In this document: positions 1 to 7,039 of the stretch, piece after piece
Position numbering within the stretch: the stretch's first letter is position 1
How the letters are laid out: every line of letters begins with the position of its first letter
DNA from: DATJJW01 sp035491935
Lineage (GTDB): Bacteria > Pseudomonadota > Alphaproteobacteria > ATCC43930 > CGMCC-115725
Direction: 5' to 3'
Assembly (NCBI GenBank): GCA_035491935.1
Contig: DATJJW010000174.1
Location: 1 to 38,231, forward strand
Length of the DNA: 38,231 bases
Made by a program: the position numbers and the translations under genes
Notes under the pieces: model-generated
What the model saw: only the letters and a program-made list of their open reading frames with translations
Databases searched by the model: none
What the model was told of the DNA's origin: nothing

Positions 1-258
1 CAAGGACAGGCACAGGCCCCACCACAGGCCCCATATCAAGCCCGCGGCGACGACGAAGACGGTACGCGGCACGAAGAACAGGCTGCCGATGATATGCGCC
101 GCGATGAAGATCGCCGGGGCGAGCGGCTCGCTCACCAGCACGTCGTGCAGGCGATGCGGTTCGGCGAAGGCATGGTAGCGCCAGACGAGTCCCAAGCCGC
201 CGACCAGCAGCAGTGCCAGGAAGAGCCTGGGCAGGACGGCCGATGCGCGCGCTTTCAT
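1..258 (-). CDS. TVP38/TMEM64 (VTT/DedA-like) membrane protein, C-terminus off window
   Basis: Only the first 86 codons are in the window; the frame stays open to base 1. The protein starts with a short basic stretch (MKARASAVLPR) and then a hydrophobic helix at about residues 11-28. A second hydrophobic region includes the segment FFVPRTVFVVAAGLIWG, which resembles the start of the VTT domain of TVP38/TMEM64 proteins, inner-membrane proteins of the DedA-related superfamily proposed to act in lipid or small-molecule movement across the membrane. The ATG lies 7 bp downstream of the stop of the glycosyltransferase gene on the same strand, so the two are probably one transcription unit. The family call rests on this N-terminal fragment only. 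Confidence 0.72.
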   Translation of the reverse strand, partial: MKARASAVLPRLFLALLLVGGLGLVWRYHAFAEPHRLHDVLVSEPLAPAIFIAAHIIGSLFFVPRTVFVVAAGLIWGLWWGLCLSL

Positions 259-265
259 GGAAGGG

Positions 266-1111
266 TCAGCCGGCGTTCTGTCGGGCGTCGAGCGCCGCGC
301 CGTCCGGCTCGTCGAGCAGCACAGGCACCTTGGCGCGGCGCTGCAGCCACATGACGCCCATGATGTCGCTGATGCCGACCCACAGCCGATCGAAGGTGCC
401 GTAATTCGACACGCCGCGGGCGCGCGGCCGATGGTTGACCCGGACCGAGACGACCCGCCCGCCGGCGCGCAGGAACAAGGCCGGCAGGAAGCGGTGCATG
501 TGGTTGAAATAGGGCAGGTCGAGGAAGGCGGCGCGCTCGAACAGTTTGAGACCGCAGCCGGTATCCGGCGTATTGTCGCCGAGCAGCGAGGCGCGGATCT
601 TGTTGGCGAGGCGCGAGGAGATGCGCTTGACCACGGTGTCGCGCCGCTTCGCCCGGTGGCCGGCCAGCAGCAGCGGTCGCTTGCCGCCGGATTCGGTTTC
701 CTTCATGCGCCACAGCGCCGGGATATCGGCGGGATCGTTCTGTCCATCGCCATCGAGCGTGGCGATCCAGGTGCCGTGGGCCGCCTTGACGCCGGAGCGT
801 ACCGCCGTGCTTTGGCCGCAGCTCGCCTTGTGACGCAGCACGCGCAGCCGCGTATCGCCGGCCGCCTGCAACGCCCGCAAACGCGCCGCCGTATCGTCGG
901 TGCTGCCGTCATCGATATAGACGATCTCGTAATCGGCCATACCTGCCTGGGTCATGCCTGCCCGGACCATGCCTGAAAGCGCCGCATGGATCTCCTCGAT
1001 CAGCGGCTTGATATTCTCGGCCTCGTTCTTCACGGGGACCACGACGGACAGGGCTACCACGGGTTGGGCATGCTTTCTCAAGAACGTGGAGTATCGCGGG
1101 CGGATTAGCAC
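266..1111 (-). CDS. Family 2 glycosyltransferase (dolichol-phosphate mannosyltransferase-like)
   Basis: A 281-residue GT-A fold glycosyltransferase. The nucleotide-sugar motifs are clear: VVVPVKNE at about 23-30, YIDDGSTDD at 65-73 and the metal-binding DGDGQNDP at 120-127, as in DPM1/ArnC-type enzymes that move a sugar from a nucleotide donor to a polyprenyl phosphate at the inner membrane. The C-terminal part keeps the DTGCGLKLF and FNHMHRFLPALFLR segments of this branch. There is no C-terminal membrane anchor. The chosen start is a GTG with no obvious ribosome binding site; a GTG at residue 18, just before the first beta strand, is an alternative. Between the first two motifs there is a short insert with three repeated GM pairs (about residues 47-58). 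It is probably co-transcribed with the TVP38-like gene. Confidence 0.9.
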   Translation of the reverse strand: MLIRPRYSTFLRKHAQPVVALSVVVPVKNEAENIKPLIEEIHAALSGMVRAGMTQAGMADYEIVYIDDGSTDDTAARLRALQAAGDTRLRVLRHKASCGQSTAVRSGVKAAHGTWIATLDGDGQNDPADIPALWRMKETESGGKRPLLLAGHRAKRRDTVVKRISSRLANKIRASLLGDNTPDTGCGLKLFERAAFLDLPYFNHMHRFLPALFLRAGGRVVSVRVNHRPRARGVSNYGTFDRLWVGISDIMGVMWLQRRAKVPVLLDEPDGAALDARQNAG

Positions 1112-1150
1112 AAGAGCGGCGCGGTCGCCAAACCTATCGATCCGGCAAAT

Positions 1151-1166
1151 CCGCAGGCGCCTGCGG
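1151..1166. promoter_or_regulatory. Perfect 16-bp palindrome in a divergent intergenic region
   Basis: The sequence CCGCAGGCGCCTGCGG is a perfect palindrome in the 252-bp gap between the divergent glycosyltransferase (start 1111, minus) and DUF1800 gene (start 1364, plus). It lies 40 bp upstream of the glycosyltransferase start. It could be an operator or just a GC-rich dyad. No recognisable promoter boxes were found in the rest of this gap. Confidence 0.3.
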
Positions 1167-1363
1167 CTCCGGTCCGTTCCGCTGGTGCCGCATCAAGCAT
1201 GATTCGGCGGGATGCGGGCTTTTCTCCCCATGCGGCGACGCATGGCCGCATGGCGTTGCCATGACCATAGGTCAGGGATAGTGCAAGGCCGCCCGTCCGT
1301 ATATCGGCGAATGACGCACCGACTCGCTGACATCATCGCAAGGCATAACCCCGCGGGGAGCCC

Positions 1364-2758
1364 ATGAACCGTGCCTTCGTCGCCATGACCCGCTTCGGCT
1401 ATGGCGCTGGGAGCGATGATAGCGAGGCCCGTGCGGTCGCATCCGACCCGCAAGGCTGGCTGAAGGCGCAGCTCGACCATCCCGATGAGCCCTCGTCGCT
1501 GCAGGGATTGCCGAGCGGCGCCGATCAGATGGTGCAGCTGCTCGATTTCCGCTTCCAGCGCCGGCAGGCCATCCTGGCCCGCAAGGCCGGAGGCATGGCG
1601 GATGATAACGGGGCCGCGGCCGCCGAGCAGCAACAGGCCAGCCGCCTGCGCGGCAAGGACGTGCAGAATGTCTATCTCGCCGAGGTCGGTGGCCGGGTCG
1701 GAGCCGCGATCCAGAGCCGCACGCCGTTCTATGAGCGGCTGGTGGCATTCTGGGGCAATCACTTCACCGTCTCCGGCCGCCAGCGCCCGGAGGTGCGGCC
1801 GCTGTCCGGATCCTTCGAGCGCGAGGCGATCCGCCCGCATGTCACCGGCAAGTTCCACGACATGCTGCTGGCGTCGACCCGACACCCGGCCATGGGGCTG
1901 TTCCTCGACAACGCGGTATCGGTCGGGCCGGATTCGCCGGCCGGACTGCGCAACCATCGCGGCGTGAACGAAAATCTCGGTCGCGAGATCATGGAGTTGC
2001 ACACGCTGGGCGTCGATGGCGGCTATACGGAAGAGGATGTCCGCGCGCTCGCCCGCATCCTGACCGGCTGGTCGATCGGCCGGCTGAACGCTCCCGAGCC
2101 CGGTCGCTTCCGCTTCTTCCCGGCACTCCATGAGCCGGGGCCGAAGCAGTTCCTGGGCCGCACCATCCCCGAATCCGGCGAGGAGGAGGGGATGATTGCG
2201 CTGGCCATGCTGGCGAGCCACCCATCCACCGCCCATCATTTGGCGCTGCAGTTGGCCAAGCATTTCGTCGCCGACAACCCGCCGCCGGCCGTCGTGCAGC
2301 GTCTGGCCCTGGCCTATATGAAAAGCGGCGGCGATCTCGGTATCGTCACCCGGACCCTGGTTGCACAGCCTGAGACGTGGAGCCAGTTCGGCTCCAAGAT
2401 CAAGACGCCCTATGATTTCGTCATCTCCTCGGCCCGCGCGCTCGGGCGGCCGATCGAGGCGCGTTTCGCCGCCAATTCCTTCAATATCCTGGGGCAGCCG
2501 CTGTTCGGAGCGCCGTCGCCAGCCGGATGGCCGGATGATGCGGCCTCATGGACCGGGCCGGAGGCGGTGATGCTGCGCCTGCAATGGGCCCAGGCCTTTG
2601 CCGAGCGCGGCCATGACGAGACCGATCCCAGCCTGCTGACCCGGGCGGCGTTGATGGGCATGGCCGATGCCGGCCTGACCCAAGCCGTCGCCCGCGCCGA
2701 AAGCCGGCCGATGGCCGTCGCCATGCTGCTCGGCAGCCCGATGTTCCAGCGTCGTTGA
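1364..2758 (+). CDS. DUF1800 family protein
   Basis: A 464-residue protein of the DUF1800 family. Family landmarks are the N-terminal FVAMTRFGYGAG segment, RLVAFWGNHFTVS at about 126-138, NENLGREIMELHTLGVDGGYTE at about 203-224 followed by VRALARILTGWS, and HHLALQLAKHFVADNPP at about 291-307. The molecular role of the family is not established. Members almost always sit directly before a DUF1501 gene, as here (19 bp gap), so the two products probably act together. No signal peptide is visible at this start, unlike its partner. It is divergent from the glycosyltransferase gene. Confidence 0.92.
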   Translation: MNRAFVAMTRFGYGAGSDDSEARAVASDPQGWLKAQLDHPDEPSSLQGLPSGADQMVQLLDFRFQRRQAILARKAGGMADDNGAAAAEQQQASRLRGKDVQNVYLAEVGGRVGAAIQSRTPFYERLVAFWGNHFTVSGRQRPEVRPLSGSFEREAIRPHVTGKFHDMLLASTRHPAMGLFLDNAVSVGPDSPAGLRNHRGVNENLGREIMELHTLGVDGGYTEEDVRALARILTGWSIGRLNAPEPGRFRFFPALHEPGPKQFLGRTIPESGEEEGMIALAMLASHPSTAHHLALQLAKHFVADNPPPAVVQRLALAYMKSGGDLGIVTRTLVAQPETWSQFGSKIKTPYDFVISSARALGRPIEARFAANSFNILGQPLFGAPSPAGWPDDAASWTGPEAVMLRLQWAQAFAERGHDETDPSLLTRAALMGMADAGLTQAVARAESRPMAVAMLLGSPMFQRR

Positions 2759-2777
2759 CAGGGGGACAAGACTAGAG

Positions 2778-4058
2778 ATGGCAACCGATTCCGCCTTCCT
2801 GCTGCGCCGCCGGCATTTCCTCGGGCTATTGGGGGCGGGGGCCGCGGCCCAGGCCGGGTTGCCGGGGCTGGCTTTTGCCAATTCGCCCTTCGCCGACACG
2901 CCGCATGACAACCGTCTGGTCATGATCTTCCTGCGCGGCGCCATGGATGGGCTGTCGGCGGTGCCGCCTTATGGCGATCCGAATTATCAAAACTTGCGCG
3001 GCAAGCTGGCGCTGGCGGAACCAGGGGCGCCGCAGGGCGTGCTGCCGCTCGACGGGCATTTCGGCCTGCACCCGGCGCTGGCGCCGATCCATCCGCTGTT
3101 CGCTCTCGGCGAGTTGGCTGTCGTCCACGCCACCGCCGGCGGCTATGACACGCGTTCACATTTCGATGCGCAAGATCTCCTGGAGATGGGGCTCACCCAA
3201 CGGCGCGGGCAGTTCTCAGGCTGGCTCAACCGTACGCTCGGCGACATCGACCACGGCGATGCTCAAGCGCGGCTCGGCCTCGCGGTCGGCGGCACCGTGC
3301 CGCTGATGCTGCGCGGGCCCGCCCAAGTCGATTCCTGGGAGCCGCCTCATATGCGGCCCGTCGATCCGATCCTGATCGACGCCATGACCCGGCTCTACGC
3401 CCATGACAAGCTGTTCGGGGCTGCACTGGCCGATGCGATCAATACCGACAGTCTCAGTGGCGTCGATCCCATGGTGCTCAACCCGGCAAGGGCACAGCCG
3501 TCTATCCCACCCGCTGCCTCCGCGCGGCCCAAACCGAAGCCGGGCCAGGCCTTCATGGATCTGATGCGCGCGGCCGGCCATCTCCTCTCGACGCCTCAGG
3601 GCCCACGCATCGCCATGGCCGATTTGAATGGCTGGGACACGCATGTCGCGCAAGGCGCAGGCACCGGCCGGTTGGCCCAGGCGCTGACCGTGCTCGCCAA
3701 CGGGCTCGATACGCTGCGCACGAGTTTGGGGCCGGCCTGGCGCAATACGGTGGTGGTGACGGTGACCGAGTTCGGCCGCACCGCCGCGCCCAATGGCACG
3801 GACGGCACCGACCACGGCACGGCCTCGGCGACGTTCCTTCTGGGCGGTGCCGTCAAGGGCGGCGTCCATGGCGATTTCCCGGGTCTTGCCGCCAATGCTC
3901 TGCTCGAAAATCGCGACCTGCGCATGGCGAGCGACCTGCGCGGCGTGATGAAGGGCGTGCTGGCCGAGCATCTGGGCGTGCCGCGCGGGCACCTCGACAC
4001 GGTGATCTTCCCCGATAGCGCCGCGATCCGGCCGATGGACGGGTTGCTGAAGGTTTAG
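2778..4058 (+). CDS. DUF1501 family exported protein (Tat-type signal)
   Basis: A 426-residue DUF1501 protein, a family related to the alkaline phosphatase/sulfatase superfamily. The N-terminus has an arginine run followed by a hydrophobic stretch (LLRRRHFLGLLGAGAAAQAGLPGLAFA, about residues 8-34), a probable twin-arginine signal, so the mature protein is likely periplasmic. Conserved parts include RLVMIFLRGAMDGLS at about 45-59, YDTRSHFDAQDLLEMG at about 124-139, WDTHVAQG around 285 and TVVVTVTEFGRTAAPNGTDGTDHG around 325-348, which carries the acidic and histidine residues typical of the family. The substrate is unknown. It is co-transcribed with the DUF1800 gene upstream, and a palindromic repeat follows the stop. 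Confidence 0.92.
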   Translation: MATDSAFLLRRRHFLGLLGAGAAAQAGLPGLAFANSPFADTPHDNRLVMIFLRGAMDGLSAVPPYGDPNYQNLRGKLALAEPGAPQGVLPLDGHFGLHPALAPIHPLFALGELAVVHATAGGYDTRSHFDAQDLLEMGLTQRRGQFSGWLNRTLGDIDHGDAQARLGLAVGGTVPLMLRGPAQVDSWEPPHMRPVDPILIDAMTRLYAHDKLFGAALADAINTDSLSGVDPMVLNPARAQPSIPPAASARPKPKPGQAFMDLMRAAGHLLSTPQGPRIAMADLNGWDTHVAQGAGTGRLAQALTVLANGLDTLRTSLGPAWRNTVVVTVTEFGRTAAPNGTDGTDHGTASATFLLGGAVKGGVHGDFPGLAANALLENRDLRMASDLRGVMKGVLAEHLGVPRGHLDTVIFPDSAAIRPMDGLLKV

Positions 4059-4071
4059 GCTGCGCTTTTCG

Positions 4072-4093
4072 CCGTCACGCCCGGCCATGACGG
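4072..4093. repeat. Palindromic repeat between convergent genes (REP-like, terminator-like)
   Basis: CCGTCA at 4072-4077 and TGACGG at 4088-4093 form a stem around a 10-base loop containing CCCGGCCA. The element lies in the 42-bp gap between the convergent DUF1501 and SDR genes. It shares the CCGTCA...GGCCATGACGG theme with elements at 7835-7868, 12321-12382 and 32861-32880. It may work as a bidirectional terminator. Confidence 0.5.
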
Positions 4094-4100
4094 AATGTGG

Positions 4101-4802
4101 CTAAAAGCTCTCGACCCAGGGGCGCAGGATGATCTCCGAAGTCCAGGCGCTGCGCGGCTGGCGTAGGAGCGCGATGTAGCTCTGCGCGATGGCATCGGGG
4201 GCGAGCATGCCGTCCGGCTTGTCGGCAGGCTCGGGCCGCTCGGCGCTCTTCACACTGCCGTCGATGACGATATGGGCGACATGGATGCCCTTTGGCCCCA
4301 GTTCGCGCGCGGCACTTTCAGCCAGACCCCTGAGCGCGAACTTGCCCATGGCATAGGCGGCCGAGTTGGCGAAGCCTTTGATGCTGGCCGTGGCGCCGGT
4401 GAGCAATATCGCCCCCTTGCCTTGCGGGATCATGCGCCGGGCCGCCTGCTGCACCGCCAGGAACCCGCCAAAGGCGGAGGCCGCGATGACCTCGGCCACC
4501 TCACGCGGTACCAGATCGGTCAAGGGCCCGCGGATGCGCCCGCGTACATTGTAGACGACGATCTCCGGCACGCCGATCCGGGCCTCGACATCCGCGAAGA
4601 GCTTCGCCACCTGCGCCTCTTGCGTGGCGTCGGCGGCAAAGAGCCCAGCGCCGGTTTCGGCGGCGAGATCCGCGAGCTTGTCCGTGTTGCGCGCAGCCAG
4701 TGCCAGCGTAACACCTTCGGCCTTGAGCCGGCGCGCGACCGCGGCGCCGATGCCGGGGCCGGTGCCGATGATGAGGGCGGAACGATAGGGCAGGGCGCTC
4801 AT
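4101..4802 (-). CDS. SDR family NAD(P)-dependent oxidoreductase
   Basis: A 233-residue short-chain dehydrogenase/reductase with one Rossmann fold. The cofactor loop is seen as GTGPGIG at about 13-19 and the active-site pair as Tyr150-x3-Lys154 (YAMGK). Two usual positions differ: the NNAG motif reads YNVRGR at about 84-89, and the place of the catalytic serine, 13 residues before the tyrosine, falls in TGATAS where the exact position is alanine. TGATAS is, as far as I recall, seen in one SDR branch, so this is probably a subfamily trait and not decay. The substrate is unknown. It is the last gene of a minus-strand group, 15 bp after the DOPA-dioxygenase-like gene. Confidence 0.88.
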   Translation of the reverse strand: MSALPYRSALIIGTGPGIGAAVARRLKAEGVTLALAARNTDKLADLAAETGAGLFAADATQEAQVAKLFADVEARIGVPEIVVYNVRGRIRGPLTDLVPREVAEVIAASAFGGFLAVQQAARRMIPQGKGAILLTGATASIKGFANSAAYAMGKFALRGLAESAARELGPKGIHVAHIVIDGSVKSAERPEPADKPDGMLAPDAIAQSYIALLRQPRSAWTSEIILRPWVESF

Positions 4803-4817
4803 CCTATGATGTCCCTT

Positions 4818-5222
4818 TCACGGCGTCAGGCTCGGGGTGGTGTTGGGCGCCAGTGGCGGTTCCGGCTCATCGGTCTCGCGCAACGTCGCATCGTTGATCG
4901 GCAGCATCTCGCCCAGCCAGATCGCATGGACCAGATGGTCGCGCTTCGGCTGACCGGTATCGGGATGGACGAGCACGGCCAGGCCGCGCCGGTTCAGCAT
5001 CAGCCAGGGCACGAAAGTCGCGAAATGCCCGATGGCGAAGGCCACCTGATACATCGGCCGCGTATGAGGCCCGACCAGCCGGTCGTGCCAGCGGCCAAGC
5101 GTCACGCTGAAACGCTGGGCGATCTCCTCGCGCAGGGCTTCGGCCCGGGCACGCTGCTCGGGTCCGTCGAAATAGATATGGGCGTGGTAGTTGGTGATAC
5201 GGGCGATGGGTTGGACGGTCAT
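4818..5222 (-). CDS. DOPA 4,5-dioxygenase family protein
   Basis: A 134-residue protein of the small DOPA 4,5-dioxygenase family, extradiol-type enzymes named after the betalain-pathway enzyme of fungi. Visible family signatures are NYHAHIYFDG at about 11-20, VGPHTRPMYQVAF at about 50-62, LNRRGLAVLVHPDTG at about 76-90 and DHLVHAIWLGE at about 95-105; the histidines in these segments are the likely metal ligands. Bacterial members are common, and their substrate is usually unknown. A hairpin (5232-5255) separates it from the SRPBCC gene upstream, so expression may be partly uncoupled from the ArsR-SRPBCC pair. Confidence 0.85.
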   Translation of the reverse strand: MTVQPIARITNYHAHIYFDGPEQRARAEALREEIAQRFSVTLGRWHDRLVGPHTRPMYQVAFAIGHFATFVPWLMLNRRGLAVLVHPDTGQPKRDHLVHAIWLGEMLPINDATLRETDEPEPPLAPNTTPSLTP

Positions 5223-5231
5223 GGGGCGGCT

Positions 5232-5255
5232 CCGATCTTCGCAAGAGAAGATCGG
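5232..5255 (-). terminator. Perfect 9-bp hairpin between SRPBCC and DOPA-dioxygenase-like genes
   Basis: CCGATCTTC (5232-5240) and GAAGATCGG (5247-5255) pair perfectly around a 6-base loop. In the minus-strand transcript the hairpin comes after the SRPBCC stop (5288) and ends about 10 bases before the ATG at 5222. No U-run follows, so it could be an attenuator, an RNA-processing site or a structure near the ribosome binding site. Confidence 0.5.
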
Positions 5256-5287
5256 GATGCCGCCATGCCGACGTCAATAGGGGCGTA

Positions 5288-5761
5288 TCAGGCCTCGACG
5301 ACCTCGGCCATTTGCTCCAGCAGGGCGCGCGTGCCCTGTTCACGGTTCTCGACGGCATCGAAACCGTCCAGGAAGGCGCCATGCTCGGTGATGGTCAGCA
5401 CCGTGCCGTTACCGTCCGGCACCAACTCGATGATCGCCAGCGAAACCGAGATCGGCGTGTCGCCCATCTTCATGTCGTAGCTGTAGATCAGCCGCCGGTT
5501 GGGCACGATATTCTGATAGAGGCAGTTGAAGCTGTGCGCCGGTTTGCCCGGCGGGCCACCGCTCAGGAACTCGATGCCGCCGACGCGGAAATCCTGGCGG
5601 CGCTCCGTTTCCTGCCAGCTTAAGGGACCATGGAACCAGCGCGCCTTGGTCGCCGGATCGGCAAAGGCCTGGAACACGCGCTCCGGCTTCGCGGCGAAGC
5701 GGCGCTTGATGGTGAAGCTGGCTTGGACGGTCACGGTTTCGGTGGCTGCGGTTTCGGTCAC
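5288..5761 (-). CDS. SRPBCC (AHSA1-like) domain protein
   Basis: A 157-residue START/Bet v1-like protein of the AHSA1 branch. Typical features are the opening FTIKRRFAAKPERVFQAFADPATKARWFHGP and the later strand and helix pattern (FLSGGP, YSYDMKMGD, VLTITEHGAFLDGFD, then a closing helix ending in LLEQMAEVVEA). Such proteins form a hydrophobic pocket, and those paired with ArsR-type repressors have no settled biochemical role. The gene starts with GTG and overlaps the ArsR gene by 4 bp (GTGA at 5758-5761), which implies translational coupling. Confidence 0.9.
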   Translation of the reverse strand: MTETAATETVTVQASFTIKRRFAAKPERVFQAFADPATKARWFHGPLSWQETERRQDFRVGGIEFLSGGPPGKPAHSFNCLYQNIVPNRRLIYSYDMKMGDTPISVSLAIIELVPDGNGTVLTITEHGAFLDGFDAVENREQGTRALLEQMAEVVEA

Positions 5762-6114
5762 GGGCTGTCTCCTGTCTCGTCTTCCGCAAGGATCTGTTCC
5801 AACTGGTCGAGCTGGCGATGCCAGCTCATGCGGCGCTCCTCGACCCAGCGTTCGATGCGGGCGAAGGCGGCGGTCTCCAGCATGCAGTGCCGCACGCGGC
5901 CGCGCTTTTCCGAGCGCACCAGCCCGCAGCCCTCGAGCAGCTTCAGATGCTGCAGCACCGCCGGCAGGGAGATGTCGCAGGGCTTGGCGAAGTTGCTGGC
6001 CGCCACCGGGCCGCCGCTCATCAGCTCGATCATCAGGCGGCGGGTCGGGTCGGCGAGGGCCTGGAACAGCAGGTCGATATCGGTTGATTGGTTAAGCACG
6101 GACTTAAGTATCAT
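5758..6114 (-). CDS. ArsR-family winged-helix transcriptional regulator
   Basis: A 118-residue regulator of the ArsR/SmtB fold. LLFQALADPTRRLMIELMSGGP at about 15-36 is the typical start, followed by the helix-turn-helix SNFAKPCDISLPAVLQHLKLLEGCGLVRSEKRGR (about 40-73). The metal-binding ELCVCDL motif of arsenic and zinc sensors is absent, so it belongs to the non-metal branch usually paired with SRPBCC genes. It probably represses its own operon. The ATG at 6114 has no clear ribosome binding site; a GTG at 6099 would also give an intact domain. Repeated GACTTAA sequences around and upstream of the start are candidate operators. Confidence 0.92.
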   Translation of the reverse strand: MILKSVLNQSTDIDLLFQALADPTRRLMIELMSGGPVAASNFAKPCDISLPAVLQHLKLLEGCGLVRSEKRGRVRHCMLETAAFARIERWVEERRMSWHRQLDQLEQILAEDETGDSP

Positions 6115-6158
6115 GGGTCCCGGAAGGGCGCAAGGGACAGTTTAGTGGCGACTTAACT
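6101..6158. promoter_or_regulatory. Candidate ArsR operator: repeated GACTTAA elements
   Basis: GACTTAAGT (6101-6109, containing the palindrome ACTTAAGT) and GACTTAACT (6150-6158) share seven bases 49 bp apart, and a GGTTAAGC lies at 6090-6097. They flank and overlap the arsR start and are more AT-rich than their surroundings. Autoregulation is usual in this family, so they are reasonable operator candidates; there is no direct proof. Confidence 0.35.
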
Positions 6159-6242
6159 TTGTGTGATCATGCGGGTAACGCGACCGAGCCAAGCGGCGTC
6201 AGGTCTTGTGCGACGCGGCGAACGCCTGATAAGGGTTCTGCC

Positions 6243-6857
6243 ATGCTCGATCATCTCAAAGCCAAGAACCGGGCCTGGGCCGCGCGGATGGTGTCCGCCG
6301 ATGCCGGTTTCTTCAAACGGCTAGAGGCCCAGCAGGCGCCGGAATATCTCTGGATCGGTTGTTCCGACAGCCGCGTCCCCGCCAATGAGATCGTCGATCT
6401 CGATCCCGGCGAGCTCTTCGTCCATCGCAACGTCGCCAATCTGGCGCCTCCCCAGGACGCCAACTACCTCTCGGTGCTGCAATTCGCCGTCGACGTGCTG
6501 AAGGTGAAGCACATCCTGGTGGTCGGGCATTATGGCTGCGGCGGCATCGCGGCCGCGGTCGACAGCAAGCGCCGCGGCCTGGTCGACCATTGGCTGCATC
6601 CGATCCGCGAAGTCTACGAGCAGCATCGCTGCGAGCTGGAGGCGATCGAGGCGCATCGCCCGCGCATGGACCGGCTGTGCGAACTCAACGTCATCCGCCA
6701 GGTGCGCAACGTCGCCTCCGACGTGTTCATCCAGGATGCATGGGCACGCGGCCAGGAACTGAGCGTTCATGGCTGGGTCTATTCGCTCTCCAACGGCCAC
6801 GTCACCGACCTCAACGTCACCGTCGGCAATCCGGACGAGATCGCCAAGCTCGGCTAG
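6243..6857 (+). CDS. can: Beta-carbonic anhydrase (Can type)
   Basis: A 204-residue cytosolic beta-class carbonic anhydrase, which interconverts CO2 and bicarbonate. The zinc ligands and catalytic pair are all present: Cys40 and Asp42-x-Arg44 in WIGCSDSRVPANEI, and His96 and Cys99 in GHYGCGG. The sequence follows the E. coli Can pattern over its length (ELFVHRNVANL, LCELNVIRQVRNVA, HGWVYSLSNGHVTDLNV). The frame extends upstream to 6159, but the ATG at 6243 matches the family start and has an AAGGG a few bases before it. A hairpin-forming repeat follows the stop. Confidence 0.96.
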   Translation: MLDHLKAKNRAWAARMVSADAGFFKRLEAQQAPEYLWIGCSDSRVPANEIVDLDPGELFVHRNVANLAPPQDANYLSVLQFAVDVLKVKHILVVGHYGCGGIAAAVDSKRRGLVDHWLHPIREVYEQHRCELEAIEAHRPRMDRLCELNVIRQVRNVASDVFIQDAWARGQELSVHGWVYSLSNGHVTDLNVTVGNPDEIAKLG

Positions 6858-6867
6858 GCGGCCGTCT

Positions 6868-6896
6868 GGCGGTGATTTCCGGGGCTCGAAAATCAC
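6868..6896. repeat. Hairpin repeat after carbonic anhydrase, related to 31302-31370
   Basis: GTGATTT (6872-6878) pairs with AAATCAC (6890-6896) over a short GC-rich loop. The left side, GGCGGTGATTTCC, recurs as GGCGGCGATTTCC at 31302-31314 after the MFS gene, again with a pairing right arm. Both copies lie just after a stop codon, so they may act as terminators or be a dispersed repeat family. Confidence 0.5.
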
Positions 6897-7009
6897 CCGC
6901 TATCCGGCCCATCGAGACGACTTTCGGTTCGGCTTTTGAGTGATCTTTTCGCAAATCCCGCAAATTGGGATTGCTGGGGATTGTGGGCGCGCTTGGGATG
7001 GTTCTATAT

Positions 7010-7033
7010 GCTCCTCGATAAAATCGGAGGAGC
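7010..7033 (+). promoter_or_regulatory. Hairpin that sequesters the aldolase ribosome binding site
   Basis: GCTCCTCGAT (7010-7019) pairs with ATCGGAGGAGC (7023-7033) as ten base pairs with one bulged G and an AAA loop. The right arm contains the GGAGGAG ribosome binding site, 7 bases before the ATG at 7040. Ribosome access therefore competes with the hairpin. This could be a translational switch or RNA-thermometer-like element, or it may be chance; the structure itself is plainly in the sequence. Confidence 0.55.
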
Positions 7034-7039
7034 GCATCA

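Noticed and set aside
1193..2263. Open frame of 356 codons on the minus strand opposite the DUF1800 gene
   Set aside because: The composition is of shadow type, and the DUF1800 match on the plus strand explains the region.
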